From: UBA5976 sp037137575 | GTDB lineage: Bacteria > Actinomycetota > Actinomycetes > S36-B12 > UBA5976 | Assembly: GCA_037137575.1 (NCBI GenBank) | Contig: JBAXKB010000049.1 | Location: 1-7,930 of the forward strand | Length of the DNA: 7,930 nt | Direction of reading: 5' to 3' | Shown here: positions 1 through 6,329 of the stretch, piece by piece | How positions within the stretch are numbered: the stretch's first letter is position 1 | Layout of the letters: each line of letters begins with the position of its first letter | Translations under genes and position numbers: made by a program | The notes under the pieces: generated by a model | What the model saw: the letters and a program-made list of their open reading frames with translations, nothing else | Database searches by the model: none | Told to the model about the DNA's origin: nothing

Positions 1-30
1 TTAAAACAGGAAATCAAGCTGATTCTGGAA

Positions 31-77
31 CATCGGATTATGAGTTCGGTGCTCTGACCAACTGAGCTAACGGGGGC
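31..77 (-). tRNA. Partial tRNA with CAU anticodon (5' half; Met or Ile2-like), probably non-functional
   Basis: Read on the minus strand, this has a seven-base acceptor strand, T8/A9, a perfect 4-bp D stem (GCTC/GAGC), a D loop with the invariant AG and GG, and an anticodon loop CTCATAA giving anticodon CAU at 40-42. The anticodon stem (CCGAA against TCCGA) already has two mismatches. The bases that follow down to position 1 contain no T arm (no TTCRANY loop) and no strand complementary to the acceptor. It therefore looks like the 5' half of an elongator tRNA-Met or a lysidine-type tRNA-Ile, broken in or just after the anticodon arm. An intact gene interrupted by an insertion reaching past the window edge is an alternative. 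Confidence 0.5.
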
Positions 78-99
78 TATCGGTATTCAGTTATAGAAG

Positions 100-112
100 C
101 GGTTGCTGTCCA
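100..112 (+). repeat. 13-bp direct repeat, copy 1 (CGGTTGCTGTCCA)
   Basis: This is identical to 296-308. Its core TGCTGTCCA also recurs immediately next to it at 115-123. The two full copies bracket the hairpin and the tRNA-derived repeat, and copy 2 lies just past the cydC stop. No function is recognised. Confidence 0.55.
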
Positions 113-149
113 CGTGCTGTCCATCTCACTTACAACCCAATGGAATCAA

Positions 150-169
150 GGGTATTTTTGCAAATACCC
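150..169. terminator. 8-bp perfect hairpin downstream of cydC, weak terminator candidate
   Basis: GGGTATTT (150-157) pairs perfectly with AAATACCC (162-169) around a 4-base loop. It lies about 160 nt past the cydC stop on the operon's transcribed strand. On that strand it is followed by TTGATTCC, so the U-tract is poor. An intrinsic terminator or 3'-end stabilising hairpin of the cyd transcript is possible but not proven. Its right arm runs into the 20-bp tRNA-derived repeat. Confidence 0.3.
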
Positions 170-185
170 ACGACCCACGGAATCG
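166..185 (-). repeat. 20-bp tRNA 3'-half repeat, left copy (att-like)
   Basis: This 20-mer is identical, in the same orientation, to 7901-7920. In the right copy it forms the 3' side of the anticodon arm, the variable loop and the first strand of a T stem. Here the match stops at the start of the T loop, so only a fragment is present. An exact 20-bp tRNA-derived direct repeat 7.7 kb away resembles the core of a tRNA-targeted attachment site, but no integrase gene is visible. Confidence 0.5.
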
Positions 186-295
186 TTTTTAGGCTGTTGA
201 TGCTTTGCAAGGTGCAAACTATTTCTCAACATTTGCAAGGATTTTCTTAGATTTTCTGCATTGAGCAAACTTTCTGTGGCATGTCTTTTCAAACA

Positions 296-308
296 CGGTT
301 GCTGTCCA
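296..308 (+). repeat. 13-bp direct repeat, copy 2 (CGGTTGCTGTCCA)
   Basis: This is identical to 100-112, 196 bases away. It lies just beyond the cydC stop codon in the operon's 3' flank. No function is recognised. Confidence 0.55.
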
Positions 309-329
309 TTTTTCTGCGTGACTAGCACG

Positions 330-2096
330 CTAACGAATCTGAGCCTCTGGCACCATCTTGTTCAGAGCAGACAATTCGATGTCAAGTAATTCTCGATATC
401 TAGTCTGTGAGTTTTGTAATTCCGCTCGACTTCCGAATTCAGCGACATGCCCATGATCAAGTAGCAAAACAATGTCGCAACCTGTTGTATCTGCCATCCG
501 GTGAGACATGAGAATTAGCGTGTTGTCACGCGTAGCATTCAACACGTTGCTCATCACAGCATCTGCTAGTCGATTGTTCAAGTATTCAGTAGGCTCATCC
601 AAAACCCAAACATCAGGCTTGGCCAAATGAATTCGCGCAAGTCTAAGCCGCTGCTGTTGGCCAGCAGACATGTTCGAGCCGTTCGGTGAAAGAAGGCTAT
701 CTAATCCGTTGGGCAGCCCATTCAGCCAATCAATCAGGTGGACAGATTTTAGGGCATTGAGTAGATCTTCATCTGCTGGTCGTTCATTGGCCTTCATCCA
801 TGCCAGCGTCAAATTTTCGCGAACAGTTGTGCCAAAAATGTGTGCGTCGCCACTCATACCGACGCAGTGTTCATGGAGCTCAATCCATGAAATGTTGGCA
901 ACGTTCTCTGAATTGATTTCGTAATCACCAGAAGTTGGAAGAAGGTGGCGTAAAACGACAGCTGCAATTGTTGACTTTCCCGACCCACTTTGGCCGATGA
1001 CTGCCAACCGACTACGTTTCGTGAGTTCGAATGTGATGTCAGTGATGGCGTTGTGGTCTTCGGTCCATCGTGCTGTAATTCGGCTAAGCGACAGCGAATT
1101 GATGTTTCCTGAGATTTGGACTTCCTGGTTTCCATCCACCGTAATGGGATCGCTGATGAGCAATTCTTGGATTCTTGTGGCACTTCCTTGAAGTTGTCGG
1201 TAAGCGATGATTGCATTTGGGAATCCGGAAGTTGCTTCAAATGCTGCTAATGGGATCAAAACGAGGACTGCTAGTAGAACCCCTTCAATCTGATGATAAG
1301 TGACTGCTGGAATGGCGACTACAAAAGTTAACAAAATAGTTGTTCCTTGGATTAACAACTGTGTACTAGTTGCAAATCCTGATGCAAACGCGTTGCGCTT
1401 TGCAATTCGCCCGAGTTTATTGTCGTCTTTTTCAATTTCATCAATTATGGAAGGCAGCGAGTTGAGGCTTGTAATTTCTGTCATTCCGTCAATCAAGTCG
1501 GCAATCCCATCGCGAAGCTTTGCGCGAAGATTAGCAGTGCTTCGTGTTGAGGTCAGCAGAATTTTGTCGGTAGTCAATACACTCAAGAAAGACGTAGTCA
1601 ACAGTGCAACACCTAGCACTATTCCCGCATCAGGCAGAATCGATGCACTGATTGTTACTGATGCTAAAGCTGCAAGAGTGCCAGATGAAATGGGAAGGAT
1701 TACGCGTAGTGGAAAATTCTGAAGCTCGTCTATATCGGTGACGACTCTAGTCACAAGGTCACTGTCTTTAAAAGTCGCGAATTGGCCAGGTACAAGCGTT
1801 TCAATTTTGGAGAAAATCGCAACCCTTATAGCTGCTAGTGCTCGAAAAGTTACATCATGCGAAATAAGCCTTTCGGCATATCTCAATACGGCTCTACCTA
1901 AGGCAAAAGTTCGGACTGCGACAATGGCGATTTCCAGAGTAAGTACGGGTGGCTGTTGCGAGGCTCGTGAAATAAGCCAACCACTTGACGCTAGTAATGC
2001 GACCGAAAAGATCATCACAAGTGAGCCGAGGAAAATGCTGGCAATGAATCGAAGCCGTTCGAGGCGGAAGAGCTTTTGCAATTCTTGTAATGTCAT
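330..2096 (-). CDS. cydC: CydC, ABC transporter subunit of the CydDC exporter for cytochrome bd assembly
   Basis: This is one half of the heterodimeric inner-membrane ABC exporter CydDC, which is required for maturation of cytochrome bd and is linked in other bacteria to thiol/heme handling. The 588 residues match the usual length. A six-helix transmembrane domain covers about residues 15-300. The nucleotide-binding domain follows, with Walker A GQSGSGKST (368-376), a signature region NMSAGQQQ (475-482), Walker B VWVLDE (496-501) and H-loop His532. The Q-loop glutamine is replaced (SGDAHIF, 415-421) and the D-loop reads TEYLN instead of the usual form ending in Asp. One degenerate ATP site is expected in this heterodimer. 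The start ATG overlaps the cydD stop as ATGA (2093-2096) and has no clear Shine-Dalgarno sequence, so translation is probably coupled to cydD. The assignment to CydC rather than CydD rests on gene order and on these degenerate motifs. Confidence 0.93.
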   Translation of the reverse strand: MTLQELQKLFRLERLRFIASIFLGSLVMIFSVALLASSGWLISRASQQPPVLTLEIAIVAVRTFALGRAVLRYAERLISHDVTFRALAAIRVAIFSKIETLVPGQFATFKDSDLVTRVVTDIDELQNFPLRVILPISSGTLAALASVTISASILPDAGIVLGVALLTTSFLSVLTTDKILLTSTRSTANLRAKLRDGIADLIDGMTEITSLNSLPSIIDEIEKDDNKLGRIAKRNAFASGFATSTQLLIQGTTILLTFVVAIPAVTYHQIEGVLLAVLVLIPLAAFEATSGFPNAIIAYRQLQGSATRIQELLISDPITVDGNQEVQISGNINSLSLSRITARWTEDHNAITDITFELTKRSRLAVIGQSGSGKSTIAAVVLRHLLPTSGDYEINSENVANISWIELHEHCVGMSGDAHIFGTTVRENLTLAWMKANERPADEDLLNALKSVHLIDWLNGLPNGLDSLLSPNGSNMSAGQQQRLRLARIHLAKPDVWVLDEPTEYLNNRLADAVMSNVLNATRDNTLILMSHRMADTTGCDIVLLLDHGHVAEFGSRAELQNSQTRYRELLDIELSALNKMVPEAQIR

Positions 2097-3730
2097 GCCA
2101 TAACCGATTCGACAAGAATTGCTGAATCGGCTGCGTTGATCACTGCAGGCCGATGGCTAATGATGATTACGATTTTTCCCTGTTCAGCAAGTTCTTTGAA
2201 TGTGGTTAGAATGCGTTGTTCAGTAACACTGTCGAGTGTTGCAGTAGGTTCGTCAAGAACGAAGACGTCAGAGTCTTGAAGGAGTAGTCGGGCACATGCT
2301 AGTCTGCGTCTTTGTCCAGAACTAAGGCCTGATTGGCGATTCAATGGGGTGTCAAGCCCATTGACAATGCTTTGGTCGTTTCGAACATCCAGCCCAGCTC
2401 GAACACATGCACTGATCATTTCAATGTCAGTTGCTTGAGCATTTGCAAGTTGAAGAGTTTCACGAATTGTGGATTGACTGAACCAAGTAGTTTGTGGCAA
2501 GTAGCCAACATGAAGATTCCAGGATTTTGAATCCACATCAGACAATGGAATCTCATCAACAAGAACTTCGCCTGAAGTAGGTGACAAATAACCAAGCAAT
2601 AGATTTGCCAGCGTAGACTTTCCGGACCCACTAGGTCCACACACTACAGTGAGCATTCCAGAGCGAAATTCTGCATTGAATTGTGACAAGATGTCGCGAG
2701 AACCGTAGTTAAATGAAATATTTTTGCACCTAATGACATTGATGCGTTGAATCTGCCGATTTCCGCGACTGGGTAAAGGTGTTTCAAGTATCGAAAAAAG
2801 TTCTTCAGCGGCTTTGAGTCCATCCTGTGCGGCGTGAAAATGTGTTCCCAATAACCGCAAGGGAGAGTAAACCTCTGGCGCAAGAATTAAAATGATCAAT
2901 CCATCAACCAAGTGGAATTGACCACTGATAAGACGCAATCCGATAGAAACAGCGACAAGAGCGACTGATAATGTTGCGATCAGCTCCAAGGTCAATGAAG
3001 ATAGAAAAGAGATGCGAAGAACGTTCAGTGTCTTTTTGCGATAGTCATCACCAAATCGCTTTACTAAAGTTTTTTGTTGCTTGGCCTTATTGAAATTCTT
3101 AAGAGTAGCCAGGCCTCGCAGTAAATCTGAATAAAATGCTGTTAGTCGACTCATTGATTCCCACTGGTCATCAATCTTTATCTGGGTAAATTTTCCAATC
3201 AGAACCATGAAGAAGGGAATAAGTGGGACTGTAACGACAACAATCACTGTGGACAGGGTGTCCACAGTGAAAAAATAGATTACCAAGGACGTTGGAACGA
3301 GTACCGACAAGATAAGTTGCGGCAAATATCGTGAAAAGTATGAATCTAATGCGTCCAAATTTGTAGTGAGGGCATTGACAACATTGTTCGTTGATTGAGA
3401 AGTAGTCCACGCAGGCCCTAGTTGTGCGATGTGATTGAGAGTAGCCTTTCTCAACTGACTTTTCGTCCGCGTACTGGCTATGTCCGCAATCACGTCTTGT
3501 AGCCAATTAATTCCAGCACGCAATGTAAAGACGATTCCGAGAAATATTAACGAATCTTTGCATACACTCAACGATATATTTTTTTGAAATACGTCAGTAA
3601 TCAGATGCGCAATGATATTTGCCTGTACAACGAGAAGTGATGTGAGACAGAGCCCGACCACAACTGAGGCAATAATGAACTTTCTGATTGAAGTTGTGTA
3701 CGCGAAGAGTTTAGGGCTAATGGGTCGCAT
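2093..3730 (-). CDS. cydD: CydD, ABC transporter subunit of the CydDC exporter for cytochrome bd assembly
   Basis: This is the partner of CydC in the membrane exporter needed to assemble the bd oxidase. It has 545 residues. The transmembrane domain covers about residues 15-300, including the family-typical stretch around residues 283-303 (APEVYSPLRLLGTHFHAAQDG region). The nucleotide-binding domain is canonical: Walker A GPSGSGKST (365-373), Q-loop Gln413, signature LSSGQ (469-473), Walker B VFVLDE (489-494), a normal D-loop ending TATLD (496-500) and H-loop His526. The start lies 9 nt after the cydB stop. Only a weak GGGG (3735-3738) stands upstream, so reinitiation after cydB is likely. An unusually perfect 12-bp hairpin lies inside the gene at 3244-3270. 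Confidence 0.95.
   Translation of the reverse strand: MRPISPKLFAYTTSIRKFIIASVVVGLCLTSLLVVQANIIAHLITDVFQKNISLSVCKDSLIFLGIVFTLRAGINWLQDVIADIASTRTKSQLRKATLNHIAQLGPAWTTSQSTNNVVNALTTNLDALDSYFSRYLPQLILSVLVPTSLVIYFFTVDTLSTVIVVVTVPLIPFFMVLIGKFTQIKIDDQWESMSRLTAFYSDLLRGLATLKNFNKAKQQKTLVKRFGDDYRKKTLNVLRISFLSSLTLELIATLSVALVAVSIGLRLISGQFHLVDGLIILILAPEVYSPLRLLGTHFHAAQDGLKAAEELFSILETPLPSRGNRQIQRINVIRCKNISFNYGSRDILSQFNAEFRSGMLTVVCGPSGSGKSTLANLLLGYLSPTSGEVLVDEIPLSDVDSKSWNLHVGYLPQTTWFSQSTIRETLQLANAQATDIEMISACVRAGLDVRNDQSIVNGLDTPLNRQSGLSSGQRRRLACARLLLQDSDVFVLDEPTATLDSVTEQRILTTFKELAEQGKIVIIISHRPAVINAADSAILVESVMA
2104..2130 (-). promoter_or_regulatory. 7-bp hairpin at the cydD/cydC junction
   Basis: CCGATTC and GAATCGG (2104-2110 and 2124-2130) are perfect inverted repeats with a 13-base loop, inside the last codons of cydD and ending 7 nt before the cydC ATG. 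cydC has no obvious Shine-Dalgarno sequence, so this stem could mask cydC initiation until ribosomes finishing cydD melt it. A regulatory role is inference. Confidence 0.3.
3244..3270. repeat. 12-bp perfect inverted repeat inside cydD
   Basis: TCACTGTGGACA (3244-3255) and TGTCCACAGTGA (3259-3270) are exact inverse complements separated by only three bases. In the cyd mRNA this is a very stable hairpin within codons for about residues 153-162 of CydD, in the transmembrane domain. It is not followed by a U-tract in either direction, so it is not a standard terminator. Confidence 0.6.
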
Positions 3731-3739
3731 GGTGCCCCA

Positions 3740-4789
3740 TTACACGGACAAATGTTTAGTAGCTTCCAGTGTTCCAGACTCGGGAGATGGAATCTGTTCC
3801 GCTGTTAAACGTTTACGAAAAATCCAATAAGTCCATGCTTGGTAAATCAAAACAATTGGAGTGAAAATCGCAGCAACAATGGTCATGACTTTGAGTGTGT
3901 AGTGAGTAGAGGACGCATTGTGTACGGTTAAGCCGATTGTCGTGTGATCTATGTTTGGCATTACATTCGGGAACAGCACAGAGAATAGTCCAATAACCGC
4001 AAGAACGAGCGTCGTGGCGGTTGCAAGAAATGCCCATCCTTCGCGACGCAATCTATTGGCGAAGATACCTGCCACCCATGTTGTTGGTGCGAGCAGAATT
4101 GGTAGCCACGTCCAACTTTTAGTTGAGTAGGCAAGTTGTGTCCAAAGTAAAAATGCGACAGCTAGTACTGCAGCGATTATGCCAAATTTCGTTGCTGCGG
4201 AATGTGCACGATCACGAATAGCCCCATCTGTCTTTAGCGACAAGAAAATAGCGCCATGTGTGATGAAAAGTGTGAGTGTGACGAGTCCGCCAAGTAGGGC
4301 ATAAGGGTTTAGCAGATTTAAGAAAGAGCCTACATATTCGATGTGGTCACCAACTTTTTCAAGCGGAACTCCTCGAACGATATTGGCAAATGCGACACCC
4401 CAAAGTAGTGCAGGAACAAACGAGCCAACCATAATTGCCCAGTCCCAGCGGTTACGCCATGTCTTATCGCTGTGTTTGCTGCGATATTCAAATGCAACAC
4501 CGCGAATTATTAGGGCTACCAGAATCAGTAGCAGCGGTAAATAAAAACCGCTAAAGAGTGTTGCGTACCATTCAGGGAATGCCGCAAAGGTAGCACCTCC
4601 GGCAACCAATACCCATACTTCATTGCCGTCCCACAGTGGACCTAGTGTTGTAATAATTGCTCGACGCTCAGCTTCTGTTTTGCCCACAGTTCGAAGAAGT
4701 ATCCCGACGCCAAAATCAAACCCTTCAAGAACAAAATAACCACTCCATAAAATTGCGATAAGTATGAACCAGACTGTTGTAAATTGCAT
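3740..4789 (-). CDS. cydB: CydB, cytochrome bd quinol oxidase subunit II
   Basis: This is subunit II of the membrane-bound cytochrome bd oxidase, which partners CydA in reducing oxygen to water with quinol. It has 349 residues, the usual actinobacterial size and slightly shorter than E. coli CydB. The N-terminal motif EGFDFGVG (22-29) is present. So is the block GPLWDGNEVWVLVAGG (50-65), which carries the conserved Trp53-Asp54 pair, and then FPEWYATLFSGFYLPLLLIL (71-90). About eight to nine hydrophobic helices follow. The C-terminus has the conserved ASSTHYTLKVMT and YQAWTYW stretches. Its Shine-Dalgarno AGGAG overlaps the cydA stop (TAAGGAG, 4800-4806), 14 nt before the ATG, which points to coupled translation and near-equal synthesis of the two subunits. 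Confidence 0.97.
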   Translation of the reverse strand: MQFTTVWFILIAILWSGYFVLEGFDFGVGILLRTVGKTEAERRAIITTLGPLWDGNEVWVLVAGGATFAAFPEWYATLFSGFYLPLLLILVALIIRGVAFEYRSKHSDKTWRNRWDWAIMVGSFVPALLWGVAFANIVRGVPLEKVGDHIEYVGSFLNLLNPYALLGGLVTLTLFITHGAIFLSLKTDGAIRDRAHSAATKFGIIAAVLAVAFLLWTQLAYSTKSWTWLPILLAPTTWVAGIFANRLRREGWAFLATATTLVLAVIGLFSVLFPNVMPNIDHTTIGLTVHNASSTHYTLKVMTIVAAIFTPIVLIYQAWTYWIFRKRLTAEQIPSPESGTLEATKHLSV

Positions 4790-4797
4790 GACAGTTT

Positions 4798-4806
4798 CAC
4801 TCCTTA
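4798..4806 (-). promoter_or_regulatory. cydB ribosome binding site overlapping the cydA stop codon
   Basis: On the minus strand the cydA stop and the cydB Shine-Dalgarno share bases: TAAGGAGTG, about 8-9 nt before the cydB ATG (4787-4789). This fixes the cydB start and suggests termination-reinitiation coupling. Confidence 0.65.
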
Positions 4807-6204
4807 GTATGAAAACGTTAAGACTTGATCATTGTTCGGGCTTGCAGATTCGGTCACGTCGACAGATTCGGGTGGACCTGCTTGCACTGCCTTTTTGATT
4901 AAGCCAAATTCGACAACTGCAAGAACTGCATACAGTGATGTCAGAACTACGAGGGATGTAAGTACCTCGCCCGCGCTCACAATTGGGGAAACTCCATCAC
5001 GAGTTTTCATCAAGCCGAATACAACCCAAGGTTGGCGGGCCATCTCTGTGAACAGCCATCCGACTCCGGCACCTACTAGGGGGAGAAAAGGCATTGCCAA
5101 AGCCCAACGAGCAAACCATTTATTCGTTGGAATCCTGTTTTTACGGGTTGCCCATAATGCGTAGATTGCAAAAAGGCCGGCAAGTGCCCCGAATCCAATC
5201 ATCAATCGAAAAGACCAGTAGGCGATTGGGATGATGGGTTTGTATGAACCAGTTCCATATTTTTTCTCGTACCTTGCCTGCAAGTCATTGATTCCTTCGA
5301 CTTTCCCAGTTGCGCTACCTGTAGACAAGATTGATAGCAGGTCAGGGATGCGGATTTGGGCTGTAGGTGCACTCCCATCAAATGTGCCGAGTGTAAAAAT
5401 ACTGAAGGATGCATGATTCGTAGTCTTGTATTGAGCTTCGGCTGCAGCCATTTTCATGGGTTGCTGCTGAACCATAACGCGAGACTGTAAATCGCCGCTG
5501 ATGAAGACAAGAATGCTGGCGATCAAAGTGGTGATAAGCCCAAGTTTCAATGTGGGCCGAACCACTGAAACACTCTTGTTTTTAACGAGTAGCCATGCTG
5601 AAATCCCGGCTACAACTGAACCAGCGACCAAGAACGCAGAGGATACGGTATGAAAGAAGGCAGTAACAGCGGTATTTTGCGTCAACACTGCACCGATATC
5701 CTTGAGTTCTGCTCGTCCTGTTGTGGCGTTGTACACGTAGCCAACTGGGTGTTGCATAAATGAGTTGGCCGCCAAAATAAAATATGCTGACAGGAGGGTT
5801 CCAGTTGACGCTAGCCAAATTGTCGCTAAATGAATTTTCTTTGGCAATCGATCCCAGCCAAAAATCCAAGCTCCGAGAAAAGTCGATTCTAAGAAGAAAG
5901 CTAATAGACCTTCAATGGCAAGTGGTGCTCCAAAGATGTCGCCGACAAACCTAGAGTAGTTAGACCAGTTCATCCCGAACTGAAATTCCTGAACGATTCC
6001 TGTTACGACGCCCATAGCAAAGTTAATTAAGAATAATTTGCCAAAAAATTTGGTGGCACGCAGATATTCAGGCTTGTCGGTTCGGAACCAAGCAGTCTGC
6101 AAGCCGGCAACGAGAAATCCAAGGCCGATAGTGATTGGCACAAATAAGAAGTGATAAACAGTCGTAATTCCGAATTGCCAACGTGCAATGTCAAGGGCGT
6201 TCAT
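4804..6204 (-). CDS. cydA: CydA, cytochrome bd quinol oxidase subunit I
   Basis: This is the heme-bearing subunit I of the high-affinity quinol oxidase, active at low oxygen. It has 466 residues and is hydrophobic throughout. His18 and His185 match the E. coli heme ligands His19 (b595) and His186 (b558), and Met335 in FRLM matches Met393 (b558), with Arg333 matching Arg391. The conserved acidic pair Glu98 and Glu106 is present. The quinol-loop motif QQPMKMAAAE (247-256) carries Lys251 and Glu256. The distance from that motif to Met335 is much shorter than in E. coli, so this is the short-Q-loop type common in Gram-positives. The start is supported by AGGAG 5-6 nt upstream. The control region holds a CRP-type site and an inverted repeat that covers the Shine-Dalgarno sequence. 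It is the first gene of the cydABDC unit. Confidence 0.97.
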   Translation of the reverse strand: MNALDIARWQFGITTVYHFLFVPITIGLGFLVAGLQTAWFRTDKPEYLRATKFFGKLFLINFAMGVVTGIVQEFQFGMNWSNYSRFVGDIFGAPLAIEGLLAFFLESTFLGAWIFGWDRLPKKIHLATIWLASTGTLLSAYFILAANSFMQHPVGYVYNATTGRAELKDIGAVLTQNTAVTAFFHTVSSAFLVAGSVVAGISAWLLVKNKSVSVVRPTLKLGLITTLIASILVFISGDLQSRVMVQQQPMKMAAAEAQYKTTNHASFSIFTLGTFDGSAPTAQIRIPDLLSILSTGSATGKVEGINDLQARYEKKYGTGSYKPIIPIAYWSFRLMIGFGALAGLFAIYALWATRKNRIPTNKWFARWALAMPFLPLVGAGVGWLFTEMARQPWVVFGLMKTRDGVSPIVSAGEVLTSLVVLTSLYAVLAVVEFGLIKKAVQAGPPESVDVTESASPNNDQVLTFSY

Positions 6205-6205
6205 G

Positions 6206-6247
6206 AAAACTCCTGAAGTAGATGCTTACATCAAGATTAGGAGTTTT
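6206..6247 (-). promoter_or_regulatory. Inverted repeat masking the cydA Shine-Dalgarno (possible cis-acting RNA switch)
   Basis: In minus-strand sense, AAAACTCCT (6247-6239) is perfectly complementary to AGGAGTTTT (6214-6206). The second arm contains the cydA Shine-Dalgarno AGGAG and ends one base before the ATG. The 24-base spacer holds a smaller hairpin GATG-TAAG-CATC placed symmetrically, with six bases on each side. If the transcript starts upstream of 6247, the folded leader would hide the ribosome binding site. If it starts near 6227, the repeat could act only as DNA. Confidence 0.5.
6234..6239 (-). promoter_or_regulatory. Candidate -10 box for cydA (TAATCT)
   Basis: Minus-strand TAATCT lies about 30 bases before the cydA start codon. 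The hexamer 17 bases further upstream (GAAGTT, 6257-6262) is a poor -35 element, as expected of an activator-dependent promoter. Its use would put the CRP-type site roughly 70 bases upstream of the start point. It conflicts with the RNA-hairpin model because the left arm would not be transcribed. Confidence 0.25.
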
Positions 6248-6270
6248 GGATGGGCTAACTTCTCACAGTC

Positions 6271-6286
6271 TGAGTGGTAACCCTCA
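6271..6286. promoter_or_regulatory. Degenerate 16-bp palindrome in the cydA promoter region
   Basis: TGAGTGGTAACCCTCA is symmetrical in six of its eight base pairs. It matches the perfect palindrome at 7027-7042 at 12 of 16 positions, including the first seven and the last four. It could also be read as a weak second CRP-like site (AGTGG-N6-TCACG, 6273-6288) centred 20 bp from the strong one. Confidence 0.35.
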
Positions 6287-6292
6287 CGCCTG

Positions 6293-6308
6293 TGTGATAC
6301 GAATCACA
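6293..6308. promoter_or_regulatory. CRP/GlxR-type operator upstream of cydA
   Basis: TGTGATACGAATCACA matches TGTGA-N6-TCACA exactly and has 6-bp perfect arms. It lies 89-104 bases upstream of the cydA start codon and after the end of the regulator gene. cAMP-dependent CRP-family proteins use this motif, and cyd operons are known targets in mycobacteria (Crp) and corynebacteria (GlxR). The site is therefore a likely activator site tying bd oxidase expression to respiratory or energy state. The regulator itself is not in this window. Confidence 0.75.
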
Positions 6309-6329
6309 GAGCCAATGAGCAAAGCAACC

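Larger units (their letters stand above)
1..329. other. Gene-free flank downstream of cydC with tRNA debris and repeats
   Basis: I find no convincing protein gene here. A 60-codon minus-strand frame overlaps the end of cydC, but it starts at GTG with no ribosome binding site, has no recognisable motif and runs through the tRNA-derived repeat. The stretch holds a tRNA 5' half (31-77), three copies of TGCTGTCCA (104-112, 115-123, 300-308), an 8-bp hairpin (150-169), a 20-bp tRNA-derived repeat (166-185) and two direct copies of TTTGCAAGG (204-212, 232-240). This patchwork looks like decayed or recombined sequence rather than a functional gene, which is inference. Confidence 0.6.

Noticed and set aside
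1..77. A complete tRNA-Met running to the left window edge
   Set aside because: The 30 bases after the anticodon arm give no T stem, no T loop and no acceptor complement, so only the 5' half is supported.
146..328. 60-codon minus-strand open frame downstream of cydC
   Set aside because: It has a GTG start with no ribosome binding site, no recognisable motif, and passes through the tRNA-derived repeat and hairpin. It is probably a chance frame.
848..856. CGCCACTCA half-site in cydC matching half of the 16-bp palindrome
   Set aside because: It is only a 9-base half-match within conserved codons at the CydC Q-loop, without the other arm. It is explained by coding sequence.
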